NCBI GenBank assembly: GCA_963839995.1
Contig: CAWIXH010000013.1
Span: 186,001-250,000, forward strand
Length of the DNA stretch: 64,000 bases
Reading direction: 5' to 3'
Origin: CAWIUB01 sp963839995
GTDB lineage: Bacteria; Actinomycetota; Actinomycetes; Mycobacteriales; Jatrophihabitantaceae
This document shows positions 41,756-48,450 of this stretch, piece by piece (within the stretch, counting starts at the first letter, position 1; each line of letters starts with the position of its first letter). The notes under the pieces are model-generated. The model saw nothing but the letters and a program-made list of their open reading frames with translations. It did not search any database and had not been told where the DNA came from. The position numbers were made by a program, and so were the translations under genes.

Positions 41756-42175
41756 ATGGCGGTGCCCGGTCCGACAACAGCGGCCAACATCGAGCAGGTG
41801 GCGGCGAACCTGCTCAAGCTGGCCCGTATCAAAGCAGGTGTGAGTCAGCGGCAGATGGCGCAGGCGGCGGGCGTGCCACAGTCGACGGTGGCGCGGATCG
41901 AGTCTGGCGCGATGCAGCCGACCCTGCCACTGCTGTATCGGCTGTTGGCCGCGGTCGACCTGGAGCCGCGAATCCGCGTCGAGGCCTACGACGATCACGA
42001 CGACGTGCTGGACCGGCGCCGGCAGCGGTTCCCCGAGGTGGCTGCTGCTGCCGAGCGCGCCCGCGACGAGCTGCTCGCGGCAGTCGAGCCCGCCACGCGG
42101 TGGGCGAGCCTGCGGCGTTCCGGCCGGCCGAGATCCTCGCCGTGCTGGACAAGCACAAGGTGGCCTACGTGTTGA
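41756..42175 (+). CDS. XRE-family helix-turn-helix protein
   Basis: The N-terminal 75 residues are a classical XRE HTH: LLKLARIKAGVSQRQMAQAAGVPQSTVARIESGAMQPTLPLLYRLL. The next segment, VDLEPRIRVEAYDDHDDVLDRRRQRFPEV, is found in XRE proteins paired with nucleotidyltransferases. A TATCAT box at 41744-41749 lies 6 bases before the ATG, suggesting a leaderless transcript. The frame continues past the start of the nucleotidyltransferase to a stop at 42175, a 76-base overlap, and its last 25 residues look non-native. It may repress its own operon. Confidence 0.8.
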   Translation: MAVPGPTTAANIEQVAANLLKLARIKAGVSQRQMAQAAGVPQSTVARIESGAMQPTLPLLYRLLAAVDLEPRIRVEAYDDHDDVLDRRRQRFPEVAAAAERARDELLAAVEPATRWASLRRSGRPRSSPCWTSTRWPTC

Positions 42176-42651
42176 TCGGTGGGTACGCCGCGCAGCTGCA
42201 CGGCTCGACACTGCCGACCACCGACGTGGACGTCACGCCAGCCACCAGCGCGGACAACCTCGCGCGGTTGGCTGCGGCGTTGCGTGAGCTCGGCGCCGGC
42301 ATCCGGGTCGACGATCTCGCCGACGGGCTGGCCTTCGACACCTCCGCGGCAGCACTGGCCGGGATGCGGATGCTCAATCTGCGCACCCGACACGGTGACC
42401 TGGACCTGACCTTCGAACCGGCCGGAACCGGCGGCTACGACGACCTGACCCGCACCGCGGCGCCAAGGGTCATCGCCGGCATCAGCGTGCAGGTTGCCAG
42501 CCTCGCCGACATCATCCGCTCCAAACAGGCCGCCGCCCGTCCGAAAGACCTGCACGCCCTGCCGGAGTTGGAACGCCTCGCCCACCGTCGAGCCACGCGG
42601 CCGGTCGAGTCGCCCGAGCCCGGCCCGCCGCCACCAGACCTCTCCACATAG
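42100..42651 (+). CDS. Nucleotidyltransferase-fold protein (possible toxin partner)
   Basis: A protein of about 183 residues from the GTG at 42100 (VGEPAAFRPAEILAVLDKHK). It has the nucleotidyltransferase signature GGYAAQLHGSTLPTTDVDVTP, with the GG...DxD metal site where Asp-x-Asp binds Mg. Further conserved blocks are LARLAAALRELGAGI, GDLDLTFEPAGTGGYDDL and VQVASLADIIRSKQAAARPKDLHALPEL. These proteins are widely paired with an XRE protein in actinobacteria; some relatives are toxins that modify tRNA, others are uncharacterised. The 76-base overlap with the XRE gene means coupled translation or a shifted real XRE end. Confidence 0.8.
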   Translation: MGEPAAFRPAEILAVLDKHKVAYVLIGGYAAQLHGSTLPTTDVDVTPATSADNLARLAAALRELGAGIRVDDLADGLAFDTSAAALAGMRMLNLRTRHGDLDLTFEPAGTGGYDDLTRTAAPRVIAGISVQVASLADIIRSKQAAARPKDLHALPELERLAHRRATRPVESPEPGPPPPDLST

Positions 42652-42669
42652 GAGGTGTCGCACGTTTCG

Positions 42670-43650
42670 ATGGACGAGCTGCTGATCGCCGCCAACCCCG
42701 ACCCCGACTCGCGGCTGCGCTACCTGCTTCGCCTCCCGCTGGCCGGCGGGATGATCTTCCGCACCTCCGGCACCTGGCCGCGCACCAAAGCCCTCTACTG
42801 TCATCCCGCCGACGCCAGCGAATGGCCGGCCGATCCGGAGATCGTGGAACGGGCACCGATCCGCTCCTGCGTGCGCCGCGGCGCCGCGATCGACCTCGTG
42901 CTCGAGCGGGGCCGCGAGAACCGCTCGCAGATCGTGTTCACCACCGCCCGCGGCCGCGACGCGGTGTTCTGGCAATCACCGCGCACCCGCAAACAAGCCC
43001 GCCCGAACATCAGCACGCCATCAGCGCGCGCCGTCGGCATCGCCGAACTCGAAATCATCATCGACACCCGCGAGCAGTACGCCTACCGGTTCCCCACCCA
43101 GCAGGTCGCGACCGTCAAACGCGCCCTGCCCTGTGGCGACTACGGCACCACCCTCGGCGGCCGGCTGGTCGCTGCGGTCGAGCGCAAGTCCCTGCCCGAC
43201 CTGGTCTCCAGCCTGATCAACGGCAAACTGCGCTACCTGCTCGGCGAACTGGCCGCCCTCCCCCGCGCCGCCATCGTGGTCGAAGACCGCTACTCACAGA
43301 TCTTCAAACTCAGCTGGGTCAGGCCCGCCCTGGTCGCCGACGGCATCGCCGAACTCCAAGTCCGCTGGCCCGGGGTGCCCATCGTGTTCTGCGAAACCAG
43401 ACAACTGGCCGAAGAGTGGACCTACCGCTACCTCGCCGCCGCACACACCTGGGCCAACACCGAACACGCCCTCGCCGACCGACTCGGCATCACCCTCGAC
43501 GACGCCGACACCGCGACAGCATCGGACGCGCCAGAACCCACGACCGCGGAACTGCGCGCCTGGGCACGCGCCACCGGACTCACCGTCCCCGACCGCGGAC
43601 GACTCCGCCCCGAAATCCGCCAAGCCTGTCACGACGCCCACACTCAGTGA
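42670..43650 (+). CDS. ERCC4-nuclease domain protein with Lsr2-like C-terminus
   Basis: A 326-residue protein from the ATG at 42670 (a GTG at 42655 in frame overlaps the GGAGG site, so it is less likely). Residues about 1-110 are unassigned. From about 130 an ERCC4/XPF-type nuclease core is visible: LEIIIDTREQYAYRF (first acidic site), LVAAVERKSLPDLVSSL (the ERKxxxD signature) and RAAIVVEDRYSQIFKLSW. The C-terminal 40 residues, TTAELRAWARATGLTVPDRGRLRPEIRQACHDA, match the DNA-binding domain of Lsr2, the xenogeneic silencer of actinobacteria. It is therefore a predicted structure-specific or foreign-DNA nuclease. It follows the nucleotidyltransferase by 18 bases. Confidence 0.85.
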   Translation: MDELLIAANPDPDSRLRYLLRLPLAGGMIFRTSGTWPRTKALYCHPADASEWPADPEIVERAPIRSCVRRGAAIDLVLERGRENRSQIVFTTARGRDAVFWQSPRTRKQARPNISTPSARAVGIAELEIIIDTREQYAYRFPTQQVATVKRALPCGDYGTTLGGRLVAAVERKSLPDLVSSLINGKLRYLLGELAALPRAAIVVEDRYSQIFKLSWVRPALVADGIAELQVRWPGVPIVFCETRQLAEEWTYRYLAAAHTWANTEHALADRLGITLDDADTATASDAPEPTTAELRAWARATGLTVPDRGRLRPEIRQACHDAHTQ

Positions 43651-43905
43651 CCGGCTGCCTCCCCCGCCTCACCGAACGCGAACGCCGGGCCGAGCCGTGG
43701 TTCGGCGCGGGTAACCTGTCTGTTGATCATCGCGTTCGAGCCGCGCAGATGAGCCTGTATGCGTGCGCCGCAGCTTAGCGGCGATCGCAGTTGGTAACGT
43801 CCACAACTTGTTGATCAAGACGAGTCGGAGGACGTCGAAGCGATTACCGCAAAGGCCGGTCGCAGCCCTCGCGCAGGCGGCTGTCACAGGGCGAGGATGT
43901 GCGTC

Positions 43906-44375
43906 ATGTCGGTTGTGGTGATTGGGGCGGGCCAGGCGGGGCTGTCCGTCAGCCGGGAGCTCACCGCGCTCGGTGTCGACCATGTCGTGCTGGAACGCGC
44001 GAGGGTCGCCCAAGCCTGGCGTGAGCGCTGGGACAGCTTCACGTTGGTGACTCCGAACTGGACCCTGGACCTACCCGGCAGCCCTTATTCCGGTGACGAT
44101 CCGGAAGGCCACGTGCACTGCGACGAGATCGTCGCCTACCTCGAGGAGTACGCCGCCACCTTCGCGGTGCCGGTGCGCGAAGGCGTGCATGTGCAGCGGC
44201 TGCGCCCCGCCGATGGGCATTTCGAACTCGTCACCTCCGAAGGCCGCCTCAACGCCGCCACGGTTGTCGTGTGCACCGGCGCCTATCAGCGGCCCTACCG
44301 GCCGCAGGCCGCCGCCGTGCCGCCGGGTGTGCTCACGATGACGAGCACCGACTACCGCAACCCGGACCAGATTCT
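43906..44375 (+). pseudogene. FAD/NAD-dependent monooxygenase-type flavoprotein, N-terminal part
   Basis: From the ATG at 43906 (MSVVVIGAGQAGLSVSRELT) the reading has the FAD-binding GxGxxG, then RERWDSFTLVTPNWTLDLPG, CDEIVAYLEEYAATFAVPVR and TVVVCTGAYQRPYRP. These are hallmarks of flavin monooxygenases and related flavoproteins. Homology ends at about DYRNPDQI (44375). The downstream segment on this strand is unrelated noise, and a fragment of the same kind of gene lies inverted on the other strand. It appears broken by rearrangement. Confidence 0.75.
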
Positions 44376-44530
44376 TGGGCGGGCAGCTGCTCGGTCAGCA
44401 ATCGCCGCGTGTCGGCCCATCTCGCGTCGCCGAATGCGACCGACTCGCCGAGGTCGTCGGCGAAGTGGGCAAGGTTTCCGGGGATGCCCGACAGGTGTCC
44501 CAGCAGCGGCACCCCCAACGATTGCAAGGT
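44376..44530 (-). pseudogene. Inverted fragment of a flavoprotein oxidoreductase
   Basis: On the minus strand the frame reads MQSLGVPLLGHLSGIPGNLA, HFADDLGESVAFGDARWADT and RRLLTEQLPAQ. This pattern (LGVxLLGHLxGI ... FADDLxESVAFGDARxAD) fits the later part of the same kind of flavoprotein as the 43906-44375 N-terminal portion. It is oriented opposite to that portion, as if an internal segment had inverted, with the stretch in between deleted. Confidence 0.5.
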
Positions 44531-44570
44531 GCGGTAGTGCAGGTCGTGCCCGCCACGGGCGCCGGTTGCC

Positions 44571-44730
44571 TTTCAACCCGATGGCCCGCGCGTCGCGGGA
44601 GACCCGGTACCAGTTCCGGAAGCCGTTCGTCCTGGACTCCACGGCCGCCACGGAGGCGTTCGGTATCCATCCGGCACCGCCGGACGACGCGCTGCACGAG
44701 ACAATCGCCGACCGGCGGTCCCGATCATGA
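44571..44730 (+). pseudogene. C-terminal remnant of an NAD-dependent epimerase-like protein
   Basis: The frame reads MARASRETRYQFRKPFVLDS and TAATEAFGIHPAPPDDALHETIADRR, then stops at 44730. This matches the C-terminal end of NAD-dependent epimerase/dehydratase-family proteins (RETRYQ-x-KPFVLD...TATEAxLGxxPTPxDxALxETI). The N-terminus, including the cofactor domain, is gone. It is a third gene fragment in a 700-bp rearranged zone. Confidence 0.5.
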
Positions 44731-44983
44731 CGGCGCGCGCGCCGACCAGGATCGGGAGGCACCACGACAGCGCCGCCAGCTGAGGTTGTCTCGCTAGCGG
44801 ATCCGCCATACGAAATCCGCTCGACCGCACATAACAGCCGGCACGCAGCCGAATGACGTTGTCCCCGATTCGGCGCTCGCGCCGCTCCGCCTGATGGCAG
44901 TGGGTGAATGCCTCTGGTGGCCAGGGTCACGCCCGTTCCATAGCGGACTCATCGCTCGGCCGCGTGCGCGGAGCCGGCGGGCG

Positions 44984-45762
44984 TCATCCCGGATGGGCGG
45001 TGATGAGCCAGGCGCGCGAATCGAAGGACACGCCGCCGCCGCTCTGATGCGCGGCCAAGGCGGTGCGCAGCTGGTCCAGCGCCGATGCGGCGCGGCTGGC
45101 GTCCAGCGGTGCGAGGAGGTTCTTGGTCATGCGTAGGGTCAGCACGGCATGGAGCGCACTTTCGGTGTCGGGGCCGTAGTAGACCGGTTCGCGCACATCG
45201 ATGACGTCTATGTCGGTGAAGCCGGCGGCGGTCATGATCGCGTCGACGGTGGTCGGGTCGGCCAGGGAGAACGGGTCGGCGGCCGGGGTGGGCGCGGGGT
45301 CGTGGCCGAACACGTCGCGGATCACCTCGCTCCACTCCTGCCGGTCGCTGTGTTGCCAGACCAGCTGCACGAGTCGCCCGCCTGGCCGCAACGCGCGGGC
45401 GATGTTGGTGAACGCGGCGAGCGGGTCGGTGAAGAACATCGTCCCGAACCGGCTCACGCCCAGATCGAAGCCCTGAGGCGAGAAGTGGTGGGTCTGGGCG
45501 TCGGCGCGCAGGAAGCTGACGTTGGTCAGGCCCTGCTCGCGGCTGGCTCGGCGGGCGCGGGCCAGCATCGCGGCGGACAGGTCGACGCCGAGCGCGGTGC
45601 CCGACACCGCGGCCCGGCCCGCGGCGCGGGTGGTCTGGCCGGTGCCGCAGCCGATGTCAGGACGTGGTCGCTGGCGCGCACGCCGAGCGCTGCTTGCAGG
45701 TGCTGGTGGTAGCGGTGCAACTCGGCGTCGTGGTCGAACGGCTCGGCCTGCTTGCCTGGCAT
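44984..45762 (-). pseudogene. Class I SAM-dependent methyltransferase, frameshifted at motif I
   Basis: The start is ATG at 45762 (MPGKQAEPFDHDAELHRYHQ), 8 bases after the LLM gene stop. The frame ends at ASDHVL, exactly before motif I. The other frame contains IGCGTGQTTRAAGRAAVSGT (SAM-binding GxGxG), ALGVDLSAAMLARARR (acidic residue of motif II), FDLGVSRFGTMFFTDP and NIARALRPGGRLVQLVWQ, to the stop at 44984. A single missing base near 45660 explains the break, because the expected coding length would be 780, not 779. It is co-transcribed with the upstream LLM gene. Substrate unknown. Confidence 0.8.
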
Positions 45763-45769
45763 CAGTGCC

Positions 45770-46609
45770 TCACCGTGGTGCCGGGCCGTCGCGCAGCACG
45801 CCACGAACCCGGTCCAGCGACAGGGTCCGGGGGTCGAAGTCGGTCAGCCACCAGGTGGCACCCGCCTCGGCGTAGGGGACCGGATCGGTGCCCGGCGGCA
45901 GGCCGATCGCGACGTCGTATGGGGCCGCCGGATCGCTGCGCAGACCGGAAATCGTGGCGACGACCTCGGCGAGCCGATCGGGGTGGTCGAGGTTGACCGG
46001 AACGAATCCCTGGTAGCGGGCGGCTCGGCGCAGCGGCTTCGCGTTGCCCGGGAACCCGGCCGTCCACACCGGCACGCTGGGCCGCTGCACCGGCGTGGGC
46101 AGGAACTGGATGCCGTCCACGAGGTAGTGCCGGCCGTGATGCTGCACCGGCGCACCGGACCAGGCAGCGGTGAGGATCTCCAACGACTCGTCGAGCATCT
46201 GCCCCCGCAGCCGGTCATCGAGCTGCTCACCGGTCTTGGACAGCTCGCCGCCGAACGCATCGCCACCCAAGCCGACACCGAGGACGAGCCGACCCCCGCT
46301 GAGCACGTCGAGCGTCGCCGTCTCCCGAGCGACCTTCACTGGCCGGCGCCGCGGCAGCGGGGTAACCATCGGGCCGAGCCGCACCCGTTCGGTAGCCACC
46401 GCAACGGCCGCCAGCGTGATCCACGGGTCCACCACCTGCCGCACCGGCGAACCCCAGCGCACGTGATCCCACACGAACACCCCGTGCCAGCCCGCCTCCT
46501 CCGCCTGCCCCGCCAGACGCGCGACCACGAGAGGGTCGGCGAGCTCGTCGAACAGCGGCACCCACAGCCCCGAACGCAGGCCGGTACCCCTGCCCGATAC
46601 GCCAGCCAC
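45770..46609 (-). CDS. LLM-class flavin-dependent oxidoreductase
   Basis: A 279-residue protein from a GTG at 46609 preceded by GGAGGT. Typical luciferase-like landmarks are LAGQAEEAGWHGVFVWDHVR, the VVDPWITLAAVAVATERVRLGPMVTPLPRRRPVKVARETATLDVLSGGRLVLGVGLG block (F420- or FMN-binding TIM barrel), PVWTAGFPGNAKPLRRAARY and WWLTDFDP. It probably uses F420 or FMN to oxidise an unknown substrate. The first gene of a pair with the methyltransferase, it starts 133 bases from an orphan IS end. Confidence 0.85.
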   Translation of the reverse strand: MAGVSGRGTGLRSGLWVPLFDELADPLVVARLAGQAEEAGWHGVFVWDHVRWGSPVRQVVDPWITLAAVAVATERVRLGPMVTPLPRRRPVKVARETATLDVLSGGRLVLGVGLGGDAFGGELSKTGEQLDDRLRGQMLDESLEILTAAWSGAPVQHHGRHYLVDGIQFLPTPVQRPSVPVWTAGFPGNAKPLRRAARYQGFVPVNLDHPDRLAEVVATISGLRSDPAAPYDVAIGLPPGTDPVPYAEAGATWWLTDFDPRTLSLDRVRGVLRDGPAPR

Positions 46610-46741
46610 CCTGACCTCCGATACACCCGCCAGCTCGAACGCTTCCGAATCTGCCCGACCTGCGCCTGTCCGCCAACAAGAAATCCGCAGGCATCGAGCG
46701 CGCATAACGATCCCGCGCCGAGCCGAGCATGCGGGTGGAAG

Positions 46742-46762
46742 GCCGCACGGAAATCGGCGTTA
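46742..46762. repeat. Orphan terminal sequence of a 2.1-kb-IS-like element
   Basis: GCCGCACGGAAATCGGCGTTA matches the right end of the 2.1-kb IS (GCTGCGTGGAAATCGGCGCTA) at 17 of 21 positions, in the same orientation. No other part of that IS is found alongside. It may be the scar of an excised relative, or an end captured by another element. Confidence 0.6.
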
Positions 46763-46845
46763 CAAGATCGTGTTCATGTTGGTCATCGGCGCGCACCGGC
46801 GACCCACCGTGGTCGCCGCCGCCAAGCCGTAATGTCTCGCTCGGC

Positions 46846-47127
46846 TCATGCGGGCTGCTTGGGTGCGAAGCGTTGGCGCGCTGCCTGCCGAGAGACGCCG
46901 AGCGCGACCGCAATCTGATTCCAGGACCGACCGTGCGCGCGGGCCACCTGCACGACCTCGCGGAGCCGCGCTTCGTCTGCACGCGCCGCTTCGGCGGCGG
47001 CGGCGACCGCGCGCAGGTCCTCGATCTGCTCGACGGTCGCGGTTGCGGGGTCGAGCTGCTCGGCGAGCCGTTCGAAGCGCTCGGCTGCCTGTTCGATCTC
47101 CTTGTCGCTGTGTCGCATGCCTCTCAC
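46846..47127 (-). CDS. Antitoxin-like helix-turn-helix protein
   Basis: A 93-residue protein with a long N-terminal helix (KEIEQAAERFERLAEQLDPA) and an alanine/acidic helix, and a C-terminal HTH: EVVQVARAHGRSWNQIAVALGVSRQAARQRF. The HTH with SWNQIAxALGVSRQAARQRF is often seen in small actinobacterial regulators next to toxin genes. It overlaps the stop of the preceding gene as ATGA. The likely role is DNA binding and neutralising the toxin-like partner, which is inference. Confidence 0.75.
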   Translation of the reverse strand: MRGMRHSDKEIEQAAERFERLAEQLDPATATVEQIEDLRAVAAAAEAARADEARLREVVQVARAHGRSWNQIAVALGVSRQAARQRFAPKQPA

Positions 47128-47363
47128 CTCCCCGCATCGAGGAATCGGTAGAACTTCGGTCGCAGCGCCATCGCGTGGATGACCACTGGATCCTCACCGT
47201 CGAGGTCGAGCACGCCGAGCTCGAGCAGGGCACCGCTGGTGGCCGGCCCGATCAGCATGGTCAGGTCCTCATCCATGACGACGCGACGGATCGCGTTGCG
47301 TACCGCGTGGTCGATGTCCGCATCGGCGATCCCGTGCTTGCGCGCTGGCTCACCGATCCGCAC
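47124..47363 (-). CDS. Toxin-like small protein of unknown activity
   Basis: A 79-residue protein from a GTG at 47363, probably leaderless. The sequence RIGEPARKHGIADADIDHAV, RRVVMDEDLTMLIGPATSGALLELGVLDLDGEDPVVIHAMALRPKFYRFL is a family I know next to HTH antitoxins in actinobacteria, with conserved HAM/RPKFYRF at the end. It is short, alpha/beta, and of unproven biochemistry; the fold may be RelE/BrnT-like. It is the first gene of the pair. The promoter shows possible operator repeats, consistent with autoregulation. Confidence 0.65.
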   Translation of the reverse strand: MRIGEPARKHGIADADIDHAVRNAIRRVVMDEDLTMLIGPATSGALLELGVLDLDGEDPVVIHAMALRPKFYRFLDAGR

Positions 47364-47369
47364 TTAGAC

Positions 47370-47412
47370 AATATACCTTGTCGCCCAGCTGATGTAAACA
47401 AACCTTGTCTTG
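47370..47412 (-). promoter_or_regulatory. Leaderless promoter with repeats for the toxin-antitoxin-like pair
   Basis: Reading leftward: TTTACA (47398-47393), a 17-base spacer, TATATT (47375-47370), then 6 bases to the GTG at 47363. GACAAGGT occurs twice as a direct repeat (around the -35 and overlapping the -10), and GACAA...TTGTC flanks the -10 box as a near-palindrome. These are plausible operator sites. Confidence 0.7.
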
Positions 47413-47498
47413 ATAGCCGGCGCGCTTCCGATTCACGAAGGCGATTTCGCCGATCCGCCGGATGGCGCCAGCGCGCGCAGAACGCCGGCCGCCGGAAT

Positions 47499-47984
47499 GA
47501 CCACATCGGCTTCGGCATCACCCGGCTGCTCGGCTTCACCCTGCTACCCAGGATCAAGCAGATCAACCAGATGATCAAATACGCGACCGCGATCCGCACC
47601 GGCAGCGTTTCCACCTAGGCGATCCTGCGACGGTTCACCCGCAACGCGTCCCACCCCACCTACGCGGCCATGTTGGAAGTGGGCCGCGCCCAGAAAACGA
47701 TCTTCGCCTGCCGCTACCTGCGGATTCGAGAACTCCAACGCGAGATCGAGGACGGCCTCAAGGTCGTCGAGTCGTTCAACCGCGCGAACAGCGTGATCGG
47801 CTACGGCAACACCGGGCTGATCGCCAGCAACCGCCGCGACGAGCAGGAGATGTTCGTGCTGTGCCTTCGCATCTTGCACGCCGCACTCGTCTACGTGAAC
47901 ACCCTCATGCTCCAAGACGTGCTCGCCGACCCGGCGTGGGCGGACCGGCTCACCGAGCCAGACCGGCGCGGACTCACGCAGAGT
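47499..47984 (+). pseudogene. Tn3-family transposase remnant
   Basis: One frame reads HIGFGITRLLGFTLLPRIKQ, then jumps to MIKYATAIRTGSVST, a TAG at 47616, ILRRFTRNASHPTYAAMLEV, GRAQKTIFACRYLRIRELQR, EIEDGLKVVESFNRANSVIG, SNRRDEQEMFVLCLRILHAA and LVYVNTLMLQDVLADPAWAD. This is the C-terminal part of a Tn3 TnpA with an internal deletion after PRIKQIN, an in-frame stop and a lost end. The catalytic Glu region DEQEM is recognisable. No terminal repeats or resolvase are visible here. Confidence 0.8.
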
Positions 47985-48045
47985 GAGCTGTCGCCGTGCG
48001 CTACGCCACCCCGATCGCCGATGGTGCCGCCGCGGCTGACACGAA

Positions 48046-48175
48046 GCGTCGTTCTACGCGCAAGCCGACCGACGGGACGGTCACCGACGGCCCGAACCGG
48101 AGACCAAGGAAGTCCTCGGCGGGTTCGCGGTCGTCGACGTGCCCGCACGCGAGGAGGCCCCCTCACCACTCGGGC
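48046..48175 (+). pseudogene. YCII / DGPF-domain protein remnant
   Basis: The frame at 48046 reads SFYAQADRRDGTVTDGP, where DGPF-type YCII proteins show RDGxVxDGPFAE. The next frame continues ETKEVLGGFAVVDVPAREEA, another hallmark. The Phe-Ala expected between is lost with a frameshift. A fragment of about 43 codons is what is left. Confidence 0.65.
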
Positions 48176-48450
48176 AACCAGGCGCTACCGTCGACAAGAC
48201 GCTTGTGTTGCGACGACCGCCAGAATCCGCCCCTTCGCCCCGGGGCCATGCAGGGTTGACATCGCCAAGTCAACCGAACCCGGAGCAGACCCAGTCGATG
48301 GAGATGGCAATCAGCTCGAGGCGGCTTACCCCGGCATGACCGCGTGAACGAGGAGGAAGTCGATGTGCCGACCCCCGATCAACGTCGGCAACCGAGTTAG
48401 CCCCACAACCATCAGTCTGAGAAGCCGAACTCACGAGGCGCCGAAGGCGC

